DNA from: Pyxidicoccus fallax
GTDB taxonomy: Bacteria; Myxococcota; Myxococcia; Myxococcales; Myxococcaceae
DNA: 64,000 nt
Direction of reading: 5' to 3'
NCBI RefSeq assembly: GCF_012933655.1
Contig: NZ_JABBJJ010000016.1
Coordinates: 1 to 64,000 of the forward strand
The notes under the pieces were generated by a model that saw only the letters and a program-made list of their open reading frames with translations, was not told where the DNA came from and did not search any database. Each line of letters starts with the position of its first letter. Position 1 is the first letter of the stretch. The translations under genes were made by a program, and so were the position numbers. This document shows positions 35,335 through 44,305 of this stretch, piece after piece.

Positions 35335-38220
35335 ATGACGGCGTCTGATACAGGCGCCAGTAACTTCGACGCATCGCTGGGTTGCCAGCTCTTGCCCGCC
35401 GTGGAAGAGCTGGCAGCCCGGCTTGAGCGAGTTACTGGGTTGTCTTCCGGCGAGCGCGACACCGTCGTCACCGCGACGCGTGACTCGCTCTACGCCGTCC
35501 TCTCCAGGAAGCTCACCCGGCTGCTCGTCCTCGAGCTGAACGCCGCGCGGGTGACGGGACGTCTCACCGGCACGGACGCGGAGCAGCGCTGGGCCCAGTT
35601 CCTGGAGCTCTCGTCGCGACGTGACTTCTGGGATGGGCTCGCGGGCCCCTACCCCACCCTGCTTCCCCGCGTCGAAACCATTGTCCGCAACCGCTGCACG
35701 GCCTCGCTGCGCTTCGCGGAGCGCTGGGCCGCCGACCGCGCCAGCCTCGCCGCCCTGTGTGGCAACCCACCGGGTGAGCTGAGGAGCCTCGGCTTCGGCG
35801 CGGGTGACAGTCATTGCGGCGGGCAGACGGTCTCTCTGCTCCACTGTGACGGCGGACGGCTGGTCTACAAGCCGCGCTCTCTGGCCATCGACGTGGCCCT
35901 GCGTGACTTCGTCGCCGAGCTGGCCGGACACCACGACGGCCCCCTGACCCTCCGCGTCCCCTCGGTGGTGATGCGCGAAGAGCATGGCTGGGCCGAGTTC
36001 GTCCCGCATCGCTACGCCTCCGACGGCGAGGAATTGCTCGCGTTCTACCGGGGCATCGGCCACTGGCTCGCCATCATGCGGCTGCTGGGCGGCAGCGACC
36101 TGCATGCGGAGAACCTCATCGCCCATGGGGGCAGTCCCGTCATCGTGGACTGCGAGACGCTCTTCACGCCGAAGCCCCCGCCGAATCCGTCGGGTCTGGG
36201 CGAGGCGTTGGACCGCGCGGCCGGACTCGTCTCCGGCACCGTGCTCTCCATCGGCCTGCTCCCCGGCCGTGGCGAGGGCCTGGGCTGGCGCGGCGTGGAC
36301 AGCTCCGCCGTGGGAATGCTCCCCGGCCAGCAGCCACGGCTGCGGCAGCCCGGCGTCGTCAAGGCCGGCACCGACGAGGCGCGCATCGGCGCCACCCAGG
36401 TCGAGGCGCCCGTCTCCCAGAATCACCCCAGCCCGGAGCCCGCCCTGGCGCGGTACTGGCCCGAGGTCCTCGCGAGCTTCGGCGAGATGACGGAGACGCT
36501 GCGGCGGCTGGACACCCGGGGAAGGCTGCGGCCCATGCTGGAGCGTTTCGAGCCCTGCCGCATCCGCGTCGTGACGCGGACGACGGAGGTCTACTCGGAG
36601 CTGGCCCGCATGCTGTGGCATCCCGTCTCGCTCCACAAAGAGGCGCCGCCCCGTCAGCGAGCGAAGGAGTTGCTGGCGAAGATGGCGGTCAACGTGTCGA
36701 CCGCGCCCTCAGACCCGGCCGTCATCGAGGCCGAGGTGGAAGAACTGCTCGTGGGCGACATCCCCATCTTCACCACGCGGGCCTCCGAGGGCCGGCTGGA
36801 GGGTCCCCGCGGCACGTCATGGCTGGCGCCGCGCAACCTGGTGGACGCCTCGCTGGAGCACTGGCGCGCGGCGGACTTCAAGCTGGAGCGCAACGTCATC
36901 CAGTCCGCGCTGGTCAGTGCGTACATCAACGATGGATGGAGACCGGACGAGGTGCCGCGCCGACCCGAGCAGGTGCGGGTGGACAGCGTCGAGCGCTCCC
37001 GCCGGCGCGTCGTGGCGCGCATCATGAGCGACCTCGCCTCCACCTCCATTCGCGGCAAGGACGGCACCGTCACCTGGATTGCGCCCATCTTCCGGCCCAC
37101 CGGCTGGTCCGTGCAGCCGCTGGAGCAGGACCTGTATGGCGGCACCTCCGGCGTGGCGCTCCTGCTGGGCGCGTACCTGCGCGAGGCCGCGGCGGGCCGG
37201 GCCGACCCGGTGGACGGACTGGAGGACCTGCTCGCCGCCACGCTGCGCACGCTGGACCTGGCCGAGGCCCGGCCCGCCCTCCAGCGGAGCAAGGGCGTGA
37301 AGCTGAGGCCCCAGGCACCGGGCGGCTACATCGGCCTCGGCTCGCAGCTCTGGACGCGCCTCGTCCTCGCCGGGTGGGGACTCGACCGCGGTGACGGCGT
37401 GGCGCGCGCCGTCGCACTCGCCGAGGGGATTCCCGAGGCCGCCGCGGCCGACGACATCCACGACGTGCTCTCCGGCAAGGCGGGCGCGATTGGGCCGCTC
37501 CTCGCGCTCGCCCGGAAGACGGGAGACGCACGGCACCTGCGCATGGCCAGCGAGCTGGGTGACACGCTATGCGACCTGGCGAAGCAGAAAGGGGATGGGG
37601 TCTACTGGGTTCACCAGAGCTGGCCCGAAGGAGTCGGCGGCTTCGCTCACGGCGTCACCGGCATCGGCTGGGCGCTGACGCGGCTCGCCCGGGCCACGGG
37701 CTCTCCCCGGCATGCGCAGACGGCGCGGGCGGCCTTCGCGTTCGAGGAAGCTCTCTTCGACGAGGGCGAGCAGAACTGGCTGGACTTGCGCCTGCTCGAA
37801 GGACTGAAGACGGCCGCGGCGTGGTGTCACGGCTCGGTGGGCATCGGCCTGGCTCACGCCGACCTCGACCCGGCGCTGGAGAATCCGCATACGCGACTCA
37901 TGCTGCGCCGGGCCGCCGCGGCAACGTGGCGCCAGGGCCTGGGCTGGAACCACTGTGCCTGCCACGGCGACCTGGGTGCGTGGGAGGTGCTGGACCGCGC
38001 GATTGCCGCCGGTGAGGGCCCCGAGGGCCTGACGCGAGAGCACCTGCTGGGCACCGTCCTGACCAGCATCGAGGAGCACGGGCCCTCGTGCGGCATGGCG
38101 CGAGATGCCTTCGTCCCCGGCCTGCTGCCCGGCCTGGGCGGTGTCGTCTACCAGCTCCTGCGGGCGCATCCCGAGAACGACCTGCCCTCGATTCTGACGG
38201 TCGGCGGAGGAATCCCCTGA
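35335..38220 (+). CDS. lanM: class II lanthipeptide synthetase LanM
   Basis: 961-aa bifunctional enzyme that phosphorylates and dehydrates Ser/Thr of the precursor and then forms lanthionine rings. The N-terminal DUF4135 dehydratase shows the kinase-like residues: Lys in LVYKPRSLAID, the GGSDLHAENLIAHGG loop and the VDCETLFTP element. The C-terminal LanC-like cyclase (from about residue 600) has GG-type barrel repeats (YGGTSGVALLLG, FAHGVTGIGWAL) and zinc ligands Cys831 (WCHGSVGIG), Cys876 and His877 (CACHGDLGAW). The length is normal for LanM. ATG 35335 comes right after the precursor stop with only TAC between, so translation is probably coupled. It is the third element of a promoter-precursor-synthetase-exporter-oxidase array. 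Confidence 0.9.
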   Translation: MTASDTGASNFDASLGCQLLPAVEELAARLERVTGLSSGERDTVVTATRDSLYAVLSRKLTRLLVLELNAARVTGRLTGTDAEQRWAQFLELSSRRDFWDGLAGPYPTLLPRVETIVRNRCTASLRFAERWAADRASLAALCGNPPGELRSLGFGAGDSHCGGQTVSLLHCDGGRLVYKPRSLAIDVALRDFVAELAGHHDGPLTLRVPSVVMREEHGWAEFVPHRYASDGEELLAFYRGIGHWLAIMRLLGGSDLHAENLIAHGGSPVIVDCETLFTPKPPPNPSGLGEALDRAAGLVSGTVLSIGLLPGRGEGLGWRGVDSSAVGMLPGQQPRLRQPGVVKAGTDEARIGATQVEAPVSQNHPSPEPALARYWPEVLASFGEMTETLRRLDTRGRLRPMLERFEPCRIRVVTRTTEVYSELARMLWHPVSLHKEAPPRQRAKELLAKMAVNVSTAPSDPAVIEAEVEELLVGDIPIFTTRASEGRLEGPRGTSWLAPRNLVDASLEHWRAADFKLERNVIQSALVSAYINDGWRPDEVPRRPEQVRVDSVERSRRRVVARIMSDLASTSIRGKDGTVTWIAPIFRPTGWSVQPLEQDLYGGTSGVALLLGAYLREAAAGRADPVDGLEDLLAATLRTLDLAEARPALQRSKGVKLRPQAPGGYIGLGSQLWTRLVLAGWGLDRGDGVARAVALAEGIPEAAAADDIHDVLSGKAGAIGPLLALARKTGDARHLRMASELGDTLCDLAKQKGDGVYWVHQSWPEGVGGFAHGVTGIGWALTRLARATGSPRHAQTARAAFAFEEALFDEGEQNWLDLRLLEGLKTAAAWCHGSVGIGLAHADLDPALENPHTRLMLRRAAAATWRQGLGWNHCACHGDLGAWEVLDRAIAAGEGPEGLTREHLLGTVLTSIEEHGPSCGMARDAFVPGLLPGLGGVVYQLLRAHPENDLPSILTVGGGIP

Positions 38221-40109
38221 GCGCGGACGCCCCCCAGGCCGAACTCGAGAGGCCGTACTGGCGGATCGACGGGGCCGCGCCGCCGGGCCATGGGCTGCTG
38301 GCGCTCGTGCGGCGCATGTCGCTGTCCATCCAGCCGGTGCTCACCGTGCTGCGCCGGGCCGCGCCCCGGTCCACGCTCGTGGTCTTCGGCGCCCAGGTGC
38401 TCGCCGGAGCGGCCACCGCGTGGGGGCTGCTGCTGACGACGAGCGTCCTCGGGCAGCTGCTGTCCGGGGGGCCGGATGTGGAGCGGCTGCGTGCCGCCCT
38501 GCCCACGCTGCTCCTGCTCGGCGGCGTGCAGCTCGCGAGAATGGGGATGGAGACGGCCACCTCCATCGCGCGGGCCCACCTCGTCCCCCGGGTGTACCGC
38601 GTCGCGGAGGAGGACCTCTTCCGCGTGAGCCTCCAGGTGGAGCTGTCGTCCTTCGATGACCCGGGCTTCTACGACCAGCTCCACCGGGCCCGGGACCGGG
38701 GCGTCATGCACCTGGAGGGCGCCACCACCTGCCTCGTCGATGCCTTCCGCGCGGCGTTCTCCGTGGGCGGCGCGGCGCTCGCGCTGCTCTGGCTGCATCC
38801 GCTGCTGCTGCCCATCCTCGTCGTCGCGCTGCTGCCCGAGGGCTGGGCCGCGCTCCATGCGGCGCGCCTGCAGTACTCCGGCATGGCGACGACCATCTCG
38901 CTCACGCGGCAGGTCCACATGATGGCCGAGCTCGCGACGCAGCGCGAAGCCGCGCCAGAGATTCGCACCAACCAGGCCGAGGACTACGTCCTCTCCGAAT
39001 ACCGGCGCGCCGCCGTGGCGCTCCAGGACCACCTGGTCCGCATGGGCGTCGCCGAGGCGCGGGCAACGGCGTTCGGCCGGCTCCTCTCGGGGCTCGGACT
39101 GGTGGCGACCTTCGTCGCGCTCGGGATGATGCTGCGGGCCCACTGGCTGGACCTGGCCGTCGCCGGCACGGCGGTCATCGCGGTGCGGAGCGCGAGCACG
39201 GCCCTCACCCAGCTCATGCAGATGGCGCATGGGCTGTTCGAGAAGGGCCTGTACATCAGCGACTACCGCGAGTTCATCGAGCAGTCCTCGCGGCGCGCCC
39301 GGCCCGCCACCGGAGTGAAGGCGCCGGAGAACCCACAGCGCATCGAGCTGCACGGCGTGGGCTTCCACTACCCGGACCGGGAGGACCGCCCCGCGCTGCG
39401 TGACGTGTCGCTGACCATCGATGCGGGGCAGAGCATCGCGCTCGTCGGGGAGAATGGCTCGGGGAAGACGACGCTGGCCAAGCTGATTGCCGGGCTCTAC
39501 CCGCCGACCTCGGGGCGGATTACGTGGGATGGCGTGGACCTGCGGGACATGGCGCCCGACAGCCTCGCGGACCGCGTGGTGATGGTGCTGCAGGACCCCA
39601 TCCGTTGGCCCCGGAGCGCACGGGACAATGTCCGCCTCGGCAGACACCAGCGGGTGGACCCGGATGCGCGCGTGCTGCACCAGGCCGCCGAGCAGGCCCG
39701 CGCCCTGGAGGTCATCGAGAGCCTTCCGCAAGGCTGGGAGACGCTCCTGTCGCGTCAGTTCCGGGGCGGCCAGGACCTCTCCGGCGGACAGTGGCAGCGG
39801 CTCGCGGTGGCGCGCGGGCTGTACCGGGACGCGCCGCTCGTCATCTGGGATGAGCCGACGGCGCCGCTGGACGCCAGGGCCGAGCATGCCGTGTACGAGT
39901 CGCTCCGGCAGATGGCCCGCAACCGCACCGTGATTCTCATCACGCACCGGCTCGCGAGCGTCCGCAACGCGGACCGCATCTACTTCCTGGAGCGCGGCGC
40001 CATCGTCGAGCAGGGCCGCCACGAGGAGCTGATGCGCCTGAACGGGCGCTATGCCGAGCTCTACCGCCTGCAGACGAAGCTGCACGGACTGGACGAGGAC
40101 AGCGCCTGA
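38217..40109 (+). CDS. lanT: ABC exporter of the lanthipeptide cluster (apparent CTG start)
   Basis: 630-aa fused membrane-ATPase exporter. An N-terminal six-helix domain (about 30-340) is followed by the ATPase: Walker A GENGSGKTTLA, signature LSGGQWQRLAVA, Walker B LVIWDEPTA and switch His in LITHRLA. There is no C39 peptidase domain, so leader removal must be done by another protease. The frame has no ATG, GTG or TTG near the LanM stop. The strong SD GGAGG (38206-38210) sits 6 nt before CTG 38217, which overlaps the LanM TGA (frame -1), so I propose an unusual CTG start with coupled translation. The next methionine at 38316 would remove 33 residues. Inferred role: peptide export and self-protection. 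Confidence 0.8.
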   Translation: MSADAPQAELERPYWRIDGAAPPGHGLLALVRRMSLSIQPVLTVLRRAAPRSTLVVFGAQVLAGAATAWGLLLTTSVLGQLLSGGPDVERLRAALPTLLLLGGVQLARMGMETATSIARAHLVPRVYRVAEEDLFRVSLQVELSSFDDPGFYDQLHRARDRGVMHLEGATTCLVDAFRAAFSVGGAALALLWLHPLLLPILVVALLPEGWAALHAARLQYSGMATTISLTRQVHMMAELATQREAAPEIRTNQAEDYVLSEYRRAAVALQDHLVRMGVAEARATAFGRLLSGLGLVATFVALGMMLRAHWLDLAVAGTAVIAVRSASTALTQLMQMAHGLFEKGLYISDYREFIEQSSRRARPATGVKAPENPQRIELHGVGFHYPDREDRPALRDVSLTIDAGQSIALVGENGSGKTTLAKLIAGLYPPTSGRITWDGVDLRDMAPDSLADRVVMVLQDPIRWPRSARDNVRLGRHQRVDPDARVLHQAAEQARALEVIESLPQGWETLLSRQFRGGQDLSGGQWQRLAVARGLYRDAPLVIWDEPTAPLDARAEHAVYESLRQMARNRTVILITHRLASVRNADRIYFLERGAIVEQGRHEELMRLNGRYAELYRLQTKLHGLDEDSA

Positions 40110-40111
40110 CG

Positions 40112-41554
40112 ATGATGACCGCGATGGAAGCCCACGGGCGTGCCCGGGAGGTCGACTGGTCCCCGCTTCGCGGAGTCCTCCAGGGCACCGTCATCACCCC
40201 GGGCGATGAGCGGCTGGTGCTCGCGAACAAGCAGTTCGCCGCGGGCCAGCCGATTGCGCCACCCCAGGCCCTGGTCCGCTGCCGGAGCACTCCGGACGTG
40301 CGGCGAACGCTGGAGTTCCTCCGCGAGCACGCGCTGCCGTTCTCGGTGCGCAGCGGAGGACATTGCTTCGCCGACCTGTCCACCCGCGCGCCCGTCATCG
40401 TCGACCTCGCGGAGCTGAATCACGTCACGTGCCGTGACGGCGTCGCCGTCGTGGGTCCGGGCGCGCTGTCCGGAGATGTCAGCCGGAGCCTCGCGACCGA
40501 GGGGCGCGTGGTGCCCACGGGCGGGTGCCCCCGGGTCGGCATGGGAGGACTCTCGCTCGTGGGGGGCTTCGGGTTCCTGGGCCGCCGCCACGGGCTCACG
40601 AGCGACCAGGTCGAGCGGCTGCGGGTCGTCCTCGCGGACGGGAGCGAGGTCCACGCGAGCCGGGACGAGGCGCCGGACCTCTTCTGGGCGCTGCGAGGCT
40701 CCGGCACCGCCGGCCTGGGCATCGTCACCGAGCTGACGCTGCGGACGTTCCCCCTGGAGGGGCTCACGGTCTGCAACGGCCGCTGGCCCCTGACGGAGGC
40801 CGCCGCGCTGATGGCGCTCTGGCAGCACCACGCGCCCGAGGCGGACCCGGACGTCAACCTGGAGCTGGGCCTCGTGGCGCCGGATGATCCGGAGGCTCCG
40901 TGCCACGTGGAGCTGTTCGGCGTCCTGCTCGGGAGCGACGCGCGCGTCGCGGGACACCGGGAGACCCTGGCGCGCTGGCTGGGACCCCTGGCGAAGGACC
41001 TGCGCTTGTGGAACCTCGCTCCGGCGGAGGCGGCGGACTACGTCGTCGGGCTGCTGGACCACGAGGTCTCACCGGCGTGGCTGCCCAGCCTCCCCTACCG
41101 GCACACCGGCTATCAGTTCACCCGGTCGAACTTCTTCGATGCGCCCCTGAGCCCCGAGTCCATCCGGGCGTGCGTGGAGCAGTTCGAGGCGGACCGCCGC
41201 TACGCGCAGTTCCGCGAGCTGGAGCTCATTCCCTGGGGCGGCGCGTATGCGCGGCCGGATGCGTCCTCCAGCTTCCTCCACCGGGGCGCTCGCATGATGC
41301 TTCGCCACACCGCGACCGTAGGCTCGCGGTCCACGGAGGCGCTCCGAGAGCATGGGCGCGCGTGGGTGGATGCTTCGCGAGAGACGGTGCTCCGTCATGC
41401 CAACGGGCACGTGTACCAGGGCTATGCGGATACGCGCCTGGACCGCTTCCACCACGCCTACTACGGCGACCGCCTCGGGCGGCTCCAGCGCATCAAGCAG
41501 AAGTACGACCCGGAGAACGTCTTCAGGAACGCACAGACGCTCGCCCTGCCCTGA
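40112..41554 (+). CDS. BBE-type FAD-linked oxidase, lanthipeptide tailoring candidate
   Basis: 480-aa flavoprotein of the berberine-bridge-enzyme/FAD_binding_4 group. The bicovalent flavin attachment residues are visible: His84 in RSGGHCFADLST and Cys139 in TGGCPRVGMGG, followed by GGFGFLGRRHGL and ALRGSGTAGLGIVTEL. The C-terminal BBE motif is YQGYADTRLDRFHHAYYG and ends near KYDPENVFRNAQ. These enzymes oxidise sugars, alkaloids or aminovinyl-type centres with O2. The gene starts 2 bp after the exporter's stop, so it belongs to the lanthipeptide operon and may oxidise the modified peptide, though the target is unknown. Two ATGs in tandem at 40112 leave the exact first residue open by one codon. 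No signal peptide. Confidence 0.85.
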   Translation: MMTAMEAHGRAREVDWSPLRGVLQGTVITPGDERLVLANKQFAAGQPIAPPQALVRCRSTPDVRRTLEFLREHALPFSVRSGGHCFADLSTRAPVIVDLAELNHVTCRDGVAVVGPGALSGDVSRSLATEGRVVPTGGCPRVGMGGLSLVGGFGFLGRRHGLTSDQVERLRVVLADGSEVHASRDEAPDLFWALRGSGTAGLGIVTELTLRTFPLEGLTVCNGRWPLTEAAALMALWQHHAPEADPDVNLELGLVAPDDPEAPCHVELFGVLLGSDARVAGHRETLARWLGPLAKDLRLWNLAPAEAADYVVGLLDHEVSPAWLPSLPYRHTGYQFTRSNFFDAPLSPESIRACVEQFEADRRYAQFRELELIPWGGAYARPDASSSFLHRGARMMLRHTATVGSRSTEALREHGRAWVDASRETVLRHANGHVYQGYADTRLDRFHHAYYGDRLGRLQRIKQKYDPENVFRNAQTLALP

Positions 41555-41622
41555 GAGGTGCGGCCCTGCCTCGCGCCCTACTGAAGCGCGCTTGCCGGGG
41601 CTCTGGCAGACTCCCACGGCGA

Positions 41623-42042
41623 ATGGCACGCCACACACGCAAAGGTCCGCCGGAGCCGAAGCCCGCGGGCACGCCGTCCGGAAAGCCCTCGCCGGGCGGG
41701 TTCAACAATCCCTTCGCGAAACTCGCGGAGCTGCGGGACGCGCTCCCGGGCAAGACCCCGCAGCTTCGCGCGGAGGACTTCCCCGCCGAGCCACCACCGG
41801 ATGGCCCGGAGAGAGCGGTGGTACGGCTCGCGCGGCGAGAGCGCGACGGCGCCGAGGTGACGCGGGTGGAAGAGCTGGGGCTGCCTCCCGATGCGCTCGC
41901 GGCCTGGGGCCAGGCGCTACAGCGCGGGCTCGCATGCCGTGTCTCGGTGGAGGGCGAGGCCCTGGTGCTGGAAGGAGACCAGCGCCGCGGCGTGCCGGGC
42001 CTCCTCCTCCGCAAGGGCGTGCGGCGCGTCTCCCAGGGTTGA
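41623..42042 (+). CDS. YciH/SUI1-like translation factor homologue
   Basis: 139-aa basic protein. The first about 40 residues are low-complexity, Pro/Gly/Lys-rich and probably disordered (KGPPEPKPAGTPSGKPSPGG). The last 80 residues fit the SUI1/eIF1 fold: the strand VVRLARRERDGAEVTRVEEL, helix DALAAWGQALQRGL, and the EGEALVLEGDQRRGVPG ending with LLRKGVRRV, which resembles bacterial YciH. A role in translation start-site fidelity is therefore possible but unproven here. ATG 41623 has no strong SD. It is convergent with the MBL hydrolase gene, 6 bp away. Confidence 0.7.
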   Translation: MARHTRKGPPEPKPAGTPSGKPSPGGFNNPFAKLAELRDALPGKTPQLRAEDFPAEPPPDGPERAVVRLARRERDGAEVTRVEELGLPPDALAAWGQALQRGLACRVSVEGEALVLEGDQRRGVPGLLLRKGVRRVSQG

Positions 42043-42048
42043 GGTCCC

Positions 42049-43104
42049 CTACCCGCCCGCAGCCGGCCGCATCGCCAGTTCCACCGCGCCCACCTCGCGC
42101 CACCAGGGCGTGACTGCCTCCACGTGAGAGGGCTCCACGGCGGAGCCCAGGCGCGGCGTGAAGAGCCGCACGCGCTGCTCCTCCGCCAGCCGCACCAGCG
42201 TCTCCGCGGGCTCGTCCCAGGCATGGAGCGCCAGGTTGAAGGTGCCCCAGTGCACCGGCATCAGCGTGCCGCCACCGAGCATCGCGTGCGCCTTCAGCGC
42301 GTTCTCCGGGCCCAGGTGGATGCCTCCCCAGCTCGGGTGGAACGCGCCCACCTCCAGCATCACCAAATCGAAAGGCCCATGCCGGCGGCCAATCTCCTCG
42401 AACTCTGGCGTCAGCCCGGTGTCCCCGCTGAAGAAGACGCGGCGCCGGTCCGTGGTCAGCACCCACGACGCCCACAGCGTCCCGTTGCGGTCCCCCAGCC
42501 CCCGGCCGGAGAAGTGCTGCGACGGCGTGGCCGTGAAGCCCACCGGCCCCACCCGCGTCTCCTCCCACCAGTCCAGCTCGGTAATCAGCTCCGGCGCCAC
42601 CCCGTACGCCTCCAGGTGCGCGCCCACGCCCAGCGCCGTGACGAACGGCACCCGCCGCTTCGCGAGCGCGGCGACGGTGGCGCGGCACAGGTGGTCGTAG
42701 TGGTCATGCGACAGCAGCACCGCGTCCAGCTCCGGCAGCGCGTCGAGCGGCACCGGCGCCGGGTGGAAGCGCTTCGGCCCGGCGAAGGACATGGGCGAGG
42801 CGCGCTCGCCCCAGACGGGGTCCGTCAGGATGCGCGCGCCATCCAGCTCCAGCAGCATCGTGCTGTGGCCCAGCCACGTCACGCGGAAGCCACTGCCCGG
42901 CCGGCGCGTCCACGCCTCCAGCGGGCTCAGCACCGGAAGGGGCGCCGGGGGCGTCCGCTGCGTGCCGTTGAAGAAGTACTCACCGAGCAGCGGCAGCGGG
43001 TTGCCCTGGAGGCCGGGGCCGACGGGCGCCGTGTTGCGGAAGCGGCCGTCCGTGAACTGCCTGGAGGCGCGCGCCCGCTCGAGTCGGAGTCCTGAAAGAG
43101 CCAT
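42049..43104 (-). CDS. MBL-fold metal-dependent hydrolase (UlaG/NAPE-PLD-like)
   Basis: 351-aa cytoplasmic metallo-beta-lactamase-fold enzyme of the type related to N-acyl phosphatidylethanolamine phospholipase D and UlaG-like lactonases. Metal-binding motifs are in order: VTWLGHSTMLLELDG, LLSHDHYDHL (HxHxDH), ATPSQHFSGRG, VFFSGDTGL and MPVHWGTFNLALH. The first 70 residues form the extended N-terminal arm of this subgroup, with Pro-rich sequence TPPAPLPVL. Substrate unknown; phospholipid-like phosphodiester or lactone are both plausible. ATG 43104 was chosen for lack of a better start; the SD is weak (GAGACGGGCC). Confidence 0.82.
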   Translation of the reverse strand: MALSGLRLERARASRQFTDGRFRNTAPVGPGLQGNPLPLLGEYFFNGTQRTPPAPLPVLSPLEAWTRRPGSGFRVTWLGHSTMLLELDGARILTDPVWGERASPMSFAGPKRFHPAPVPLDALPELDAVLLSHDHYDHLCRATVAALAKRRVPFVTALGVGAHLEAYGVAPELITELDWWEETRVGPVGFTATPSQHFSGRGLGDRNGTLWASWVLTTDRRRVFFSGDTGLTPEFEEIGRRHGPFDLVMLEVGAFHPSWGGIHLGPENALKAHAMLGGGTLMPVHWGTFNLALHAWDEPAETLVRLAEEQRVRLFTPRLGSAVEPSHVEAVTPWWREVGAVELAMRPAAGG

Positions 43105-43162
43105 GGCCCGTCTCTAATCCCGGCCGTGCTCCCGGGCCACCCGCCCCGTGTAAAGAAGTGTG

Positions 43163-43336
43163 TCAGCGGCTGTCGCGGCGCTTCTGCTGACGCGCCTGCT
43201 CCGCCCGCAGCGCCCCGCCGATGCGTTTCCCCGCCACCAGCGTCATCTTCGGCACCGGGTTGCCCTGCTTCTTGGGCCACTTCGGGCGCCAGTTCGACGT
43301 CGTCGACGGCTTGCCGGGGAAGTTCTTGTTCTTCAT
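43163..43336 (-). CDS. very basic 57-aa protein
   Basis: 57-aa polypeptide beginning MKNKNFPGKPSTTSNWRPKW, strongly basic, without hydrophobic segments, ending AEQARQQKRRDSR. The ATG at 43336 has GAGGACAC about 7 nt upstream on the minus strand. Codon use is GC-rich at third positions. I know no family; the charge suggests nucleic-acid or ribosome association, which is inference. An open frame extends further upstream to 43417 without an SD. Moderate confidence that it is expressed. Confidence 0.5.
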   Translation of the reverse strand: MKNKNFPGKPSTTSNWRPKWPKKQGNPVPKMTLVAGKRIGGALRAEQARQQKRRDSR

Positions 43337-43552
43337 GGGCTGTGTCCTCATGAGTGGGGCCAGCCGGCCGTGAAGCGCCTGCCAGCCCGTCCGGTGGCGG
43401 ACCCTTTCCAGAACCAACGCTCCCTACATCATGCACATGCCCGGGGCCCGCTGAAGCCCCGAGAGCAGGCGGCCAACCCCCGTCTCACCCGCCGTGGAGT
43501 GGCGGGCCGGTGAGCATGCTTCCGTCCTACGGGCGCGAACCCAGGGCGTCCC

Positions 43553-44185
43553 TCACTCCTTGGAGGCCGCGGGCTTGCGCGAGGCCTTGAGAATCTTCAC
43601 CGGAGGCGTGAGCTTCTGCTCGCTCGCGGGCGCCTTCTGGATGGCGCGCACCACGTCCATGCCCTTCACCACCCGGCCGAAGGCGCCGAAGCCCTGGCCA
43701 TCCGGGTTGCGCTTGCCGCCGAAGTCGAGCTCGGGCTGGTCGCCGAGGCAGATGAAGAAGTCGGAGGTGGCGGTGTCCGGCGTGTCGCGCGCCATGGACA
43801 CGGTGCCGTCGCGGTGCTTCAGGCCGGTGACGCTCGTGCGCTCCAGGGGGATGGGCGCCTTGTCCTCGGACTGGCGCGCGGGGGCGATGCCGCCCTGGAT
43901 GACTTCAATCTTCACCGGGCTGTGGGGCTGGTTGTCCGGCTTCACCGTGCGGTGGAACACGCCGCCGTCGTAGAGGCCCGCGTCCACGTACGTGAGGAAG
44001 TTGCGCACCGTCACCGGCGCGCGGGCCTCGTCGAGCTCCAGCTCGATGTCGCCCTTCTCCGTCTGGAGCACCACCCGCACCAGCTTCGACGGCGCGGGGC
44101 TGGCACCCTTCTTCGGCGCGGCGGCGAGCGCCAGGGCGGGCAGGAGCAGCAGCATGGCGAGGCAGGCGGAGGCGAAGGTCTTCAT
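43553..44185 (-). CDS. cyclophilin-type peptidyl-prolyl isomerase, exported
   Basis: 210-aa protein with a signal peptide (MKTFASACLAMLLLLPALALA) and a cyclophilin fold. Landmarks: LQTEKGDIELELDEARAPV, TVRNFLTYVDAGLYDG, FHRTVKPDNQ (active-site FHR), VIQGGIAPA, GTVSMARDTPDTATSDFFI and FGRVVKGMDVVRAI. It catalyses cis-trans isomerisation of proline bonds, presumably in periplasmic protein folding. The bacterial PpiA-like features are complete except that the linker between beta strands is a little long. The start at 44185 coincides with the signal peptide and has AGGTGACG upstream. Confidence 0.88.
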   Translation of the reverse strand: MKTFASACLAMLLLLPALALAAAPKKGASPAPSKLVRVVLQTEKGDIELELDEARAPVTVRNFLTYVDAGLYDGGVFHRTVKPDNQPHSPVKIEVIQGGIAPARQSEDKAPIPLERTSVTGLKHRDGTVSMARDTPDTATSDFFICLGDQPELDFGGKRNPDGQGFGAFGRVVKGMDVVRAIQKAPASEQKLTPPVKILKASRKPAASKE

Positions 44186-44305
44186 GGGCGTCACCTGGGC
44201 AGGGGAGCGGGAGACTCCGCCCCTCGGGGGACTTCTACCGCGTGGCCAGGAAATGCGCTTCGCTGCGTATTCCACCTGTCTGGCCCCACCTTCGAGACGC
44301 CCAAG

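Noticed and set aside
38148-40085. Long minus-strand frame opposite the ABC exporter
   Set aside because: Shadow of Walker A/B and signature motifs encoded on the plus strand.
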